DNA from: Methylotenera sp. L2L1
Lineage (GTDB): Bacteria > Pseudomonadota > Gammaproteobacteria > Burkholderiales > Methylophilaceae
Assembly (NCBI RefSeq): GCF_000744605.1
Contig: NZ_JQMG01000001.1
Coordinates: 2,046,001 to 2,110,000 of the forward strand
Direction of reading: 5' to 3'
Length of the DNA: 64,000 nt
The notes beneath the pieces are model-generated. The model saw only the letters and a list, made by a program, of their open reading frames with translations. It was not told the DNA's origin and searched no databases. Positions 45,106-54,260 of the stretch are shown piece by piece. The translations under genes and the position numbers were made by a program. The first letter of the stretch is position 1. Every line of letters begins with the position of its first letter.

Positions 45106-45546
45106 ATGAAAAAGTATTTAACATATAGCCTTCCAGTCATCGCGTTGCTGTTAGTGCTATTTTATTGGGTGGCTGATGAGCGCGCGTTATCATCAACCAG
45201 CCATACGAAGGCAGTGCCAAGTCAGTTGGCACTTTCAATCAGTAGCTGTCAGGCGATAGCAGCCAAATCCGTGGCTCACTTAAATGCATTTTTAGAGTTT
45301 CAAAAGCTTGAAATTGAAGGGCGAAAAATGCGCGTTTTTCAAGTGTGTATGAATGATAATGGGTATATAGAAAATTCTCTCTGGATAAAATTTGCTGAGC
45401 CCATCTCACAAAAGTTTGCCAATGCTTCGGGTGTGTCATTTAATGAAGCGTATGAAAATTTTAGACGTAAACAGATGGTCACCATCAATACTGCTAATCA
45501 TAGCCCTCCATACTGGATGACAGCCAACGCTGCAAAAAGTAAGTAG
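45106..45546 (+). CDS. small membrane-anchored protein of unknown function
   Basis: 146 residues from ATG 45106. One N-terminal hydrophobic helix (YSLPVIALLLVLFYWVAD) serves as anchor or signal. The soluble part has two cysteines (SSCQAIAAKSVA and VFQVCMNDNG) that could form a disulfide. I recognise no family. It follows the serine protease by 18 nt and may share its transcript. Confidence 0.65.
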   Translation: MKKYLTYSLPVIALLLVLFYWVADERALSSTSHTKAVPSQLALSISSCQAIAAKSVAHLNAFLEFQKLEIEGRKMRVFQVCMNDNGYIENSLWIKFAEPISQKFANASGVSFNEAYENFRRKQMVTINTANHSPPYWMTANAAKSK

Positions 45547-45688
45547 TCGATAGTGTCCAGTTTTGCTCTATAGCACACGCATTTTTGTGTGTTGATCAGG
45601 TTATTTCAAATAGACATCTCAATAAATGAGCGTTCACGCATAGATTATTAATGCTTTTGCATGATTCACTCAAGCAGACGAGCGCGGC

Positions 45689-48600
45689 ATGATAAAATTT
45701 GCGCCTATGAATGTGAGTAAACCTGATAATCTAATTCCTGCTAATTTTAATGACGCGCTACAAACCTGCATGCTGGTAGATCGGCATGCCTTGCGTCGTA
45801 AAATGCAGGAGATCAACGTACTGCAAAAGCTAAATGATGAAAAGTCCTCAGCAAAGGCGCAACGTATGGTGAATGAAGTTGTGCAAAAAATGCATACTTC
45901 ACAGCAAAAGTACCAGCAGCGGTTAACAAATTTACCTAAGCCAGAATACCCGCCAGAGCTCCCAGTCAGCGCTAAACGAGATGAAATATCCAACGCCATT
46001 AGCAAACACCAAGTGGTGATTGTGTGTGGCGAAACTGGCTCTGGTAAAACAACGCAGTTACCTAAGATTTGTTTAGAACTTGGCCGTGGCGTCACTGGGC
46101 TGATTGGCCATACACAACCACGTCGTATTGCGGCAAGGTCTGTAGCCAGCCGTATTGCACAAGAGCTGAAAACGCCATTGGGTGAGGCTGTGGGTTATAA
46201 GGTACGGTTCAACGATAAATTATCAGAGTCCAGCTATGTTAAGTTGATGACGGATGGTATTTTGCTCGCAGAAACGCAGGGCGATAAGTTTTTAAACGCT
46301 TATGACACTATTATTATTGATGAGGCACACGAGCGTAGCCTGAATATCGATTTTCTACTTGGCTATCTCAAACAGCTGTTGCCTAAACGCCCAGATTTGA
46401 AAATCATTGTCACTTCTGCCACTATCGATGCGGATCGTTTCTCGCAGCATTTCAATGGCGCACCCGTGATTGAGGTGTCTGGACGTACTTTCCCCGTAGA
46501 GATTCGCTATCGTCCGTTAGGTGCGGCGGGTTTCCGTGCCAAGGAAATTGCCGAGGCAGAAAATGCTCAGTTCGATTTAGATGATGACACCGTCTTTGGC
46601 ATTGCACGTAAAGCTAAAACAGAGGCGCGCTGGCTAGAGGAAGATGACGAAGAAGAAGCAATTGAAGAGGCCATTTTAGATGCTGCCGATGATTTGCTAC
46701 GTCAAGGTGATGGCGATATTTTAGTATTTTTGCCGGGCGAGCGAGAGATTCGTGATGTTGCTGACCATTTGCGCAAATACCAAGGGCGCTCTGCCAAGCT
46801 AAAGCATATAGAGGTGTTACCTTTATTTGCGCGTTTGAGTATTGAAGACCAGCAAAAGATTTTTAAAAGCCATAGTAGTCGGCGTATTGTGTTGGCTACC
46901 AACGTGGCAGAAACGTCACTGACAGTACCAGGTATTAAATATGTGATTGATGCTGGTTTAGCGCGGGTGAATCGATATAGTACCCGTGCAAAAGTTGAGC
47001 AATTGCAGATTGAGAAGATTAGTCAGGCTGCCGCTAAACAACGTGCAGGGCGTTGTGGTCGCGTATCAAACGGTATTTGTGTCAGGCTTTATTCTGAGCA
47101 GGACTTTAATGGCCGCCCAGAATTTACCGAGCCCGAAATCTTACGCAGCTCACTAGCCGCTGTTATTTTACGCATGGCTGCATTACGTTTGGGTGATGTC
47201 ACAGAGTTTCCTTTTATTGAGGCACCATCATCACGCTTAATTGCCGATGGATACCTCTTATTGCAAGAGCTAGGCGCGGTAGATGCACGTCGCCAGATTA
47301 CTGAAACAGGCTTGCAACTTGCTAAGCTACCGCTAGACCCAAGGGTAGGGCGGATGATACTTGCCGCTAAGCGCGAGCATTGTTTAAAAGAAATCTTGAT
47401 TATTGCGAGTGTGCTCAGCATACAAGACCCACGTGAGCGCCCAATGGATAAGCGTGAAGCGGCTGATAATGCACATGCTAAGTTTGCGGGTGAGGGCTCA
47501 GATTTTATGAGCTACTTGAAACTATGGGATTTCTTTGATAGTGCGTTAAGAACCAAAAAATCTAATAAAGATTTGCTGAATCAATGTCACAGTAACTTTT
47601 TATCATTCCTGCGTTTGAAGGAATGGCGTGAGTTACATGGGCAATTATTAGATATTGTCTTAGAGATGGAATTTAAGCTCAATGAAAAAGAGGCTAACTT
47701 TGAGCAGATTCACAAAGCGCTGTTGGCTGGCCTATTAGGTAACATTGGCTTTAAAGATGGAGATAGTGACTCATACGCGGGTGCGCGTAGTATCCGTTTC
47801 CACGTAGCGCCCGGCTCAACCCTTAAAAAGTCTCGTCCCAAATGGGTGATGGCGGCAGAGCTGGTGGATACCACCAAGCTATACGCACGATGTGTCGCCA
47901 AAATTGAACCAGATTGGATTGAACCACTTGCCAGAGGCTTAACAGAAAGCCATTATTCAGACCCGCGTTGGGATAGGAAAATGGGCATGGTCAACGCGTG
48001 GGAGCGCGTCAGCCTGTATGGGCTCACGATTATTCCAAAACGCCGTGTACATTATGGCCCGATTAATCCTGCTGAAGCGCGTGAGATATTTATACGTGAA
48101 GCGCTGGCAAATGGCGAATTTGATACAAAATCTGCATTTTTTACAGAAAATGAGCGCTTGATAGCAGAAGTTGAAGAGCTAGAGCATAAAGCGCGCCGAC
48201 AAGACGTGCTGGTAGACGAGCATAAACTTTTTGCATTCTATGATGCCAAAATACCAGCGGATATTTTTAATGCTGCAAGCTTTGAGAAATGGCGTGCTGA
48301 TGCTGAGAAAATATCCCCAAGGTTGCTATACCTGACTCGCGATGATTTAATGCGGCATGGCGCAGATGCGATTACGGCTGTGCAGTTTCCTGAAAAAATC
48401 ATGTTAGATGGCGTTGAAACCACGTTGAAATATCGCTTTGAGCCTGGTCACGTTTTAGATGGTGTGACAGCTACGGTGCCGCTTGCCTTGCTGAACCAAC
48501 TGAATCCAGTTCAAACTGAGTGGCTAGTGCCTGGGATGTTGCGTGAGAAGATTACTTATCTGATTAAGGCGCTACCTAAAACATTCCGTCGTGTGTGTGT

Positions 48601-49747
48601 GCCTGTGCCAGAATTTGTAACGGGTTTTTTAGATGATGTGAATGATCAGTTTTCACAGCCTATGCTGGAGACTTTGGCTGCCTATATACAGCGCAAAACA
48701 ACGCTAAAAGTCGGCAAGGAAGATTGGACGCTTAGTGACATACCGCCACATCATTTAATGAACTTTAGTGTGTTAGATGATGGTGGGCGCGAGCTTGCAA
48801 TGGGGCGCGACTGGAACGCGCTTAAAAAGCAGCTAGGGTCTGCGGCGCAACTTACCTTTAGAAACACGTCACCTGATATTGAAAAAACAGGGTTAAAACA
48901 ATGGGACTTTGGTGATCTGCCACAAACGCTTAGTTTTGAGCGGGATGGCTTAAAAGTGACTGGGTATCCGGCGCTTGAAGATGCTAATGATAGTATTGCC
49001 GTTAAGCTATTTGATACGGAACGTGAAGCTGAGCTGAGCCATCGTAAGGGTGTATGCCGATTGATGCGTTTTGAGCTAAAAGAGCAAATGAAGCAGTTGG
49101 AGAAAAGCCTACCAAACTTTAATCAATATGCACTCACTTTACGTAATGTCATGTCAGCCGATGACTTACGTGAAGATATGATTTTGGCGATTGCCGACCG
49201 TGCATTTATTGGCGAAGATGATTTGCCGCGAACAAATGCAGACTTTATGGTGCTGAAACAACGTGCCAGAACACGCTTGCCAGCAGTGACACAAGCTGTC
49301 GCGCGGCAAGCGCAGGCAATTGCTGGGGAGTATCAATTGCTTGTGCAGAAGCAGGGGCAAATGGCTGCAACCGTTAATCGGCTAAAGCGAGATTTAGAGC
49401 AGCAGATAGGATTGTTAGTATATAAAGGATGTTTTAGCCAAACGCCTTGGGAGCAGTTGCAGCATGTTCCACGTTATTTAAAAGCGCTAAGACTTCGTAT
49501 CGAGAAGCACCCGGCCAACCCTGATCGTGATGGCAAGAATGCCGCCAGTGTGGGTTTGTTCTGGCAAAAGTGGCAAGACAAAGTAAATGCGTTAAACGCC
49601 GCACATTTGGATATTCCACAAAGCTTGCATGACTTTAGATGGCTGATTGAAGAGTTACGCGTATCTTTATTTGCACAGGAGCTTAAAACACCATTTCCTG
49701 TGTCGTTAAAGCGTCTTGAGAAAACATGGGCAGACCTTCGCCTCTAA
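45689..49747 (+). CDS. hrpA: ATP-dependent RNA helicase HrpA (DEAH box)
   Basis: 1352 residues (E. coli HrpA 1300). Walker A is GETGSGKTTQ at residues 114-123 and the DEAH box IIIDEAHERS has DEAH at 211-214. SATIDADRFS (motif III), FLPGEREIRD, LATNVAETSLTVPGI and QRAGRCGRV (motif VI) are present. The helicase-associated domain (HA2) and a long C-terminal DUF3418 follow. HrpA acts on mRNA and in resolving stalled ribosomes. An acidic stretch of about 50 residues is inserted between the helicase motifs (EEDDEEEAIEEAILDA). ATG 45707 is an alternative start. The next gene begins 5 nt after the stop. Confidence 0.95.
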   Translation: MIKFAPMNVSKPDNLIPANFNDALQTCMLVDRHALRRKMQEINVLQKLNDEKSSAKAQRMVNEVVQKMHTSQQKYQQRLTNLPKPEYPPELPVSAKRDEISNAISKHQVVIVCGETGSGKTTQLPKICLELGRGVTGLIGHTQPRRIAARSVASRIAQELKTPLGEAVGYKVRFNDKLSESSYVKLMTDGILLAETQGDKFLNAYDTIIIDEAHERSLNIDFLLGYLKQLLPKRPDLKIIVTSATIDADRFSQHFNGAPVIEVSGRTFPVEIRYRPLGAAGFRAKEIAEAENAQFDLDDDTVFGIARKAKTEARWLEEDDEEEAIEEAILDAADDLLRQGDGDILVFLPGEREIRDVADHLRKYQGRSAKLKHIEVLPLFARLSIEDQQKIFKSHSSRRIVLATNVAETSLTVPGIKYVIDAGLARVNRYSTRAKVEQLQIEKISQAAAKQRAGRCGRVSNGICVRLYSEQDFNGRPEFTEPEILRSSLAAVILRMAALRLGDVTEFPFIEAPSSRLIADGYLLLQELGAVDARRQITETGLQLAKLPLDPRVGRMILAAKREHCLKEILIIASVLSIQDPRERPMDKREAADNAHAKFAGEGSDFMSYLKLWDFFDSALRTKKSNKDLLNQCHSNFLSFLRLKEWRELHGQLLDIVLEMEFKLNEKEANFEQIHKALLAGLLGNIGFKDGDSDSYAGARSIRFHVAPGSTLKKSRPKWVMAAELVDTTKLYARCVAKIEPDWIEPLARGLTESHYSDPRWDRKMGMVNAWERVSLYGLTIIPKRRVHYGPINPAEAREIFIREALANGEFDTKSAFFTENERLIAEVEELEHKARRQDVLVDEHKLFAFYDAKIPADIFNAASFEKWRADAEKISPRLLYLTRDDLMRHGADAITAVQFPEKIMLDGVETTLKYRFEPGHVLDGVTATVPLALLNQLNPVQTEWLVPGMLREKITYLIKALPKTFRRVCVPVPEFVTGFLDDVNDQFSQPMLETLAAYIQRKTTLKVGKEDWTLSDIPPHHLMNFSVLDDGGRELAMGRDWNALKKQLGSAAQLTFRNTSPDIEKTGLKQWDFGDLPQTLSFERDGLKVTGYPALEDANDSIAVKLFDTEREAELSHRKGVCRLMRFELKEQMKQLEKSLPNFNQYALTLRNVMSADDLREDMILAIADRAFIGEDDLPRTNADFMVLKQRARTRLPAVTQAVARQAQAIAGEYQLLVQKQGQMAATVNRLKRDLEQQIGLLVYKGCFSQTPWEQLQHVPRYLKALRLRIEKHPANPDRDGKNAASVGLFWQKWQDKVNALNAAHLDIPQSLHDFRWLIEELRVSLFAQELKTPFPVSLKRLEKTWADLRL

Positions 49748-49752
49748 ACATT

Positions 49753-50673
49753 ATGCAGTCTAATCAAGCTAACATTAACCATAGTAATGAGCAAAACTTT
49801 GATGAGTTTTTAGCGCAGGCACTCCGCCTGCGTAGCGTTAATGATAAATCTATCAGCGTTAATATCAGCCGCAATACCATCATTGCGATTGTTCTTTCGT
49901 TATTGATTCATGCGTGTATTTTCTTTTTTGCGCCTAATGTTAAATTTGATGAACCGCCAGCAAGCCCAGCGACCACCATTGAAGTGAGCTTTGCGCAACC
50001 AAAAGCAAAGCCAGTGGCAGCGCCATTACCAGAGCCAATCCCTGAACCGGTGAAAGAGCAACCCGTTGTTAAGCCTGTTAAGCAGCCTAAAGTCATCGCA
50101 AAGGCTCCTAAACCATTGAGTAAACCAGAATTTACCGTGCCAGATCCGACCCCTGTGCCTAAGCCACAAGCGCAAGAGCCTGTATTAGACCCAGCAAAAT
50201 TCCCTGATATGGCGTCATATATGAAAGCAGTACAAGCCAGTAGGCGGGGTGCGGAATACGATGCAGCGAGACAAAATGCTGAGGCGATTGCTAGCGAGCG
50301 TGGGCCGAGTGAAGAACAAAAAAGAGATGAGCGCATTAAGAATAACTTTAAAAGTGGTACTAACGGTATTTTCGAAATCACTAGCTTAAATTCACGTCAC
50401 GCAACGTTTGCATTTAGAGGCTGGACCAATGATTTTAGTGCATCTAAACGTCAGTTCTTTGAGATAGAGGCTAATGGTAGTCAGGATGTCAGGTTGATGA
50501 TGATAAAACGCATGATTACGCTTATCCGTGAGCATTATCAAGGTGACTTTACGTGGGAGTCTCATCGTCTTGGTCGCTCGGTAACGCAATCTGCAAGATT
50601 AGAAGATAACGCAGGCTTAGAAGATTTTCTGATGATGGAGTTTTTTGGGAGTAATTATCGAAATAACTCGTGA
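49753..50673 (+). CDS. TonB-like N-terminal anchor protein with a different C-terminus
   Basis: 306 residues from ATG 49753, 5 nt past the hrpA stop. One membrane helix lies at about residues 41-60 (TIIAIVLSLLIHACIFFFA). A Pro/Lys/Glu-rich linker follows (about 80-160, repeats like PEPIPEPVKEQP), as in TonB. The C-terminal 120 residues (GIFEITSLNSRHATFAFRGW ... MITLIREHYQGDFTWESHRLG) do not look like the TonB CTD. I do not recognise that domain. It may be an envelope-spanning protein coupled to the hrpA transcript. Confidence 0.75.
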   Translation: MQSNQANINHSNEQNFDEFLAQALRLRSVNDKSISVNISRNTIIAIVLSLLIHACIFFFAPNVKFDEPPASPATTIEVSFAQPKAKPVAAPLPEPIPEPVKEQPVVKPVKQPKVIAKAPKPLSKPEFTVPDPTPVPKPQAQEPVLDPAKFPDMASYMKAVQASRRGAEYDAARQNAEAIASERGPSEEQKRDERIKNNFKSGTNGIFEITSLNSRHATFAFRGWTNDFSASKRQFFEIEANGSQDVRLMMIKRMITLIREHYQGDFTWESHRLGRSVTQSARLEDNAGLEDFLMMEFFGSNYRNNS

Positions 50674-50714
50674 ATTTAGCCGATTAATTTACTTTCTTAG
50701 CTTATTTCTCTAGC

Positions 50715-51302
50715 TTACTTTTCTTGATTAAGCGCGCGCCTGTATTGTTCTAGTCTTTCTTGGTAGCTCTCAGCATCACCGTAATCTATAAAACGTGAAT
50801 AGCGTGAGTGAGCACCCAGAATTTTTCTGGCATGTTTAATCGGGCAAAAGTATTGTTCCGTGCGCGCCACAATTTCGCTGATATAGGCAATCATGCCGGT
50901 ACCGTACGCACAGTAAGTACAATGAAATTTTTCTATAAAATTTAGGTATTGTAGTTGTTGTCGATCGTAGATGACGTAATCTGCTCTGCGCACTTTTTTG
51001 ATGCCGTAAATTGGAAAGCATGTGAGTTGGTAAAGTGTGATGAAGATATCGGTAATGACCAATGGAATGATCATGGCGTAAATGATTGGCCCTGTAATCA
51101 AATTTTGTGGGCGATTGGTGACTAGCCAAGTGAAAAAGTTTCTTTTAAGACGTTTATGCGTTTCTTTCATAGACTTTTCAAACTCAACACGCTTGCCTTT
51201 AATTTGAAAGAATATGGTGGACTGTTGCTCGTTCAGCGCAGTGCGTAAATCATCTTCTAGCTCGGTAATTTGATTTAGCAACTGCTGAATACGTTCGTTC
51301 AT
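50715..51302 (-). CDS. membrane protein with CxxC motif, unknown function
   Basis: 195 residues. An N-terminal coiled coil covers residues 1-55 (RIQQLLNQITELEDDLRTALNEQQ, KRVEFEKSMKETHKRLKR). One or two membrane segments lie near 68-100 (ITGPIIYAMIIPLVITDIFITLYQL). Then comes a cysteine cluster, FHCTYCAYGTG and EQYFCPIKHARK, that could bind metal or an Fe-S centre. Family not recognised. It is the only minus-strand gene between the hrpA operon and the PQQ-fold gene. Confidence 0.75.
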   Translation of the reverse strand: MNERIQQLLNQITELEDDLRTALNEQQSTIFFQIKGKRVEFEKSMKETHKRLKRNFFTWLVTNRPQNLITGPIIYAMIIPLVITDIFITLYQLTCFPIYGIKKVRRADYVIYDRQQLQYLNFIEKFHCTYCAYGTGMIAYISEIVARTEQYFCPIKHARKILGAHSRYSRFIDYGDAESYQERLEQYRRALNQEK

Positions 51303-51444
51303 GCAAACTCCTAGTTTTATGCGCTAATTATATGGTTTAAATAAATTGAAACGCGATGGAAAATAGATGTCCAACGACATGAGTATAGCGTCATATTGGC
51401 TTATTGCTGCGTATTGAAAATTAAATCCGCTTGTTAATTGGCAA

Positions 51445-51468
51445 AAAGTATACACATCTGTATACTTT
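51445..51468. promoter_or_regulatory. 24-bp inverted repeat upstream of the PQQ-fold gene
   Basis: AAAGTATAC (51445-51453) and GTATACTTT (51460-51468) are perfect mirror arms with a 6-nt spacer. The site ends about 45 bp before the start chosen for the gene, so it is a candidate operator. No regulator gene is adjacent. There is no T-run, and the 6-nt spacing favours protein binding over a hairpin. Confidence 0.45.
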
Positions 51469-51512
51469 AAGCTGAATATTTTGTACTAAAGTTAAATATA
51501 AGGATGTTGTTG

Positions 51513-53318
51513 ATGTATAAGTACTTGAGCTTAAAGCAGTTAAAATCTATCAGCGGTAATGCGATGCTGATAGGGGCTACCGTTACCATGGTTGCATGTT
51601 CAGGAATAAGTCATCAGTCATCCTCATCTTCTCGTCAAGATTGGCCTGTGTATGGGGGAGATTATACGAATCAGCGTTTATCGCCTCTTACACAAATTAA
51701 CACAGAGAATGCTAAGAAATTATCGCTGGCATGGGAGTTTAAAACAGGCGTTTCTGCCAGTTTTCAGGCGACGCCGGTAGTGACGGGTGGTGTGATGTAT
51801 GTGGCTTTGCCGTTTAACCATGTGGTGGCGCTTAATGCGAAGACAGGTAAAGAGATTTGGCGCTACGAGCACAAGCGTAAATCGGATTGGAAAATGTGCT
51901 GTGGTCCGGCTAATCGTGGCGTGGCGGTCAGTGACGGTAAAGTGTTTATTGGTACTGTAGATGCAAGGTTGATTGCGCTAGATGCAAAATCTGGTGCAAA
52001 ACTATGGGATATTGATGTGGCAGAAGATACCGCCTTAACAGAGAACACAGGCCTATTAAGTAAAGCCGATGCTAAAAGTAAAAAAGAGATATATGGCGGT
52101 ACTGGCGTTGGTATAGCAATGGCACCGGTCGTATATCGCGGTAAGGTGATTGTTGGTGTAACAGGGGTTGGTTATGGCCTGCATATAGATAAACCAAGGC
52201 TAGATGCACCATTAGGAGCAGTGGTTGGTGTGAGTGGTCAATATGGGCGCCCAGGCTTTTTAGCTGCTTATGATGTGCAAAACGGTGAAAAAGTATGGCA
52301 GTTCGACACGATTCCATCACAAGGATGGGAAGGGGTGTTTACAGAAACAACCTCTGATGGCTTGGTGCTTAATCGGGATGTTGCAGCAGAAAAAGAGAAC
52401 TTTAAAACACATCAGGACGCTTGGAAATATGGTGGTGGATCGGCTTGGACTACCCCAGCCATTGATACCAAAACCAATACGCTATTTTTTGGTACGGGTA
52501 ACCCTTCACCGCAGATGAATGATGTTTCACGTCCGGGTGATAATTTATACACAGTGTCTTTAGTGGCTTTAAACACAGAAACAGGCAAGATTAAATGGCA
52601 CTACCAGCAAGTGCCGCACGACGTTTGGGGTTACGATGTAGCAAGCCCGCCAGTGCTATTTGATTATGTGAAAGATGGTAAAACAATCGCAGCAGTTGGT
52701 CAGGCTGGTAAAACGGGTTGGTATTACGTAAACGATAGAAAAACAGGTGCACTTTTAACAAAATCAGACGCTTTTGTCCCTCAGCATAATTTATTTGCTA
52801 AGGCCACAAAAGAGGGCACCGTGTTGTATCCTGGTATTTTAGGCGGTGCAAACTGGAGCCCAAGCGCGCTGGATGAGCGTAGTCAAACCAGCTTTGTTGC
52901 TGGCATTCATGCGCCAATTAAATATACGCTGGTAGACGAGCCTGCGAAAGATGATTTGCCTGCTATTCAATATGTCTCTTCAGAGCCCACTAAAGATGCA
53001 CGTTGGGGCGTTCTGTCTGCCATTAACTTAACGACCGGTAAAATGCGTTGGCAAGTAAAAACAGAGCAGCCGTTGATGGGTGGCGTGCTAGCTACACGTG
53101 GTGGCTTAGTTTTTATGGGTGAGGGCAGTGGTCACTTTAATGCCTACAATAGCGATACTGGTCAATTAATCTGGCAGACAAAGGTGACTGCTGGTGTTAA
53201 TGCACCGCCTATCAGTTATGAAATTGATGGCGTACAATATGTGGCGGTGGTTGCCGGCGGCAATGCTATTTTTGGCTTCCCATCTGGGGACCAAGTGCTT
53301 GTTTACGCGCTCCCTTAA
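51513..53318 (+). CDS. PQQ-dehydrogenase-family lipoprotein lacking the usual catalytic residues
   Basis: 601 residues. The second ATG (51513) has AAGGA 8 nt upstream; the ATG at 51504 does not. A lipobox-like MVAC follows the signal helix. The fold is an eight-bladed propeller with family motifs (WPVYGGDYTNQRLSPL, LNAKTGKEIWR, GTVDARLIALDAKSGAKLW). The adjacent Cys129-Cys130 (MCCGPANRG), normally the disulfide ring, is present. The metal-ligand Glu expected in GAEYG is Gly220 (TGVGYG). The catalytic Asp expected in ALDPDTG is Asn354 (VALNTETG), and the following acidic residue is Glu356. The Asn in FGTGNPSP is kept. The protein may therefore not oxidise alcohols, or may use a changed site. 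The SGNH hydrolase gene follows. Confidence 0.85.
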   Translation: MYKYLSLKQLKSISGNAMLIGATVTMVACSGISHQSSSSSRQDWPVYGGDYTNQRLSPLTQINTENAKKLSLAWEFKTGVSASFQATPVVTGGVMYVALPFNHVVALNAKTGKEIWRYEHKRKSDWKMCCGPANRGVAVSDGKVFIGTVDARLIALDAKSGAKLWDIDVAEDTALTENTGLLSKADAKSKKEIYGGTGVGIAMAPVVYRGKVIVGVTGVGYGLHIDKPRLDAPLGAVVGVSGQYGRPGFLAAYDVQNGEKVWQFDTIPSQGWEGVFTETTSDGLVLNRDVAAEKENFKTHQDAWKYGGGSAWTTPAIDTKTNTLFFGTGNPSPQMNDVSRPGDNLYTVSLVALNTETGKIKWHYQQVPHDVWGYDVASPPVLFDYVKDGKTIAAVGQAGKTGWYYVNDRKTGALLTKSDAFVPQHNLFAKATKEGTVLYPGILGGANWSPSALDERSQTSFVAGIHAPIKYTLVDEPAKDDLPAIQYVSSEPTKDARWGVLSAINLTTGKMRWQVKTEQPLMGGVLATRGGLVFMGEGSGHFNAYNSDTGQLIWQTKVTAGVNAPPISYEIDGVQYVAVVAGGNAIFGFPSGDQVLVYALP

Positions 53319-53344
53319 TCAATAAGATATTCATAGGATATTGA

Positions 53345-53986
53345 ATGGTCAGAGGATTTCTGCTTGGCATCATCGTCGTATTATTTGCTGCATGTGATTC
53401 AGGTCATCAATTTACGACGCTTTCTGCAAATGCAAACGTTGTGGTGTTAGGCGATAGTCTTACCTACGGCACAGGTGCTGCGGATGGGGAAGATTACGTG
53501 AGTCTCTTGAGTGCAGATACTGGCTGGAAGATGATGAACGCTGGCGTGCCCGGTAATACATCAGCTGATGGTTTAAGTCGGCTGGATGGGTTGTTAGCAT
53601 CGCATGATGATGGCAGTCAGAAAATAGATTTGCTGATAGTAGAGTTAGGCGGCAACGACTTTTTGAAACACGTGCCTGAAACAGAAACCGTACGTAATTT
53701 GAATGCAATACTCACGCAAAGTAAGGCGCGAAATATTCAGACTGTATTAATCGCAATTCCTAAATTTAGCCCAATAGGCGCAGCATTTGGTAATCTGGAA
53801 GATCATCCCTTGTATGAGAAACTGGCGGATCAAACAAACACACCGCTTATTGACAGTGTATTTTCCGATGTATTGGCAAAGAATAGCTTGAAAGCTGACC
53901 CAATACACCCGAACGCAGATGGTTACCGTATTGTGGCCACAGACTTAAAAAGTGCTTTATCCGATTTTGGTTTTCTGAAAAACTAG
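53345..53986 (+). CDS. SGNH/GDSL esterase lipoprotein (TesA/arylesterase-like)
   Basis: 213 residues. A signal with lipobox FAAC puts the mature start near Cys18. Blocks of the SGNH family are complete: GDSLT (Ser), NAGVPGNT (Gly), LGGNDF (Asn) and DPIHPNADGY (Asp and His). This group, including TesA, hydrolyses esters, thioesters or lysophospholipids in the periplasm. The gene is 26 nt after the PQQ-fold lipoprotein, likely in one operon. The substrate is unknown. Confidence 0.9.
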   Translation: MVRGFLLGIIVVLFAACDSGHQFTTLSANANVVVLGDSLTYGTGAADGEDYVSLLSADTGWKMMNAGVPGNTSADGLSRLDGLLASHDDGSQKIDLLIVELGGNDFLKHVPETETVRNLNAILTQSKARNIQTVLIAIPKFSPIGAAFGNLEDHPLYEKLADQTNTPLIDSVFSDVLAKNSLKADPIHPNADGYRIVATDLKSALSDFGFLKN

Positions 53987-53999
53987 TGGTTTAAATACG

Positions 54000-54260
54000 T
54001 TAATCTTTGTGTGTGATTTTTAGGTAAAGCACTACACATGCGAGCATGAGGGTGACGCTGTTGGCTACAATAATCGGCCAGCTCACAATCATGATGCCAT
54101 AGATTAACCAGCCAAACACACCCAGACTAAACAGGCTATACATTGGTAGGGAAACACCAGACAAATCTCTGGTTTTCCATGAGTGCAACGCCTGCGGCAC
54201 AAATGCAAATGTGGTTAGAAATGCCGATAAATAACCAACTAAATCCGCCATATCTAACAT
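54000..54260 (-). CDS. SemiSWEET-type small sugar transporter
   Basis: 86 residues with three membrane helices and the PQ-loop pattern (FLTTFAFVPQALHSWKTRDLSGVSLPMYSLFSLGVFGWLIYGI). This is the single-repeat MtN3/SemiSWEET fold, which forms a dimeric sugar channel. Its start overlaps the stop of the upstream DUF808 gene by 1 nt, so it is coupled to it. Convergent with the esterase gene, 13 nt apart. Confidence 0.88.
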   Translation of the reverse strand: MLDMADLVGYLSAFLTTFAFVPQALHSWKTRDLSGVSLPMYSLFSLGVFGWLIYGIMIVSWPIIVANSVTLMLACVVLYLKITHKD

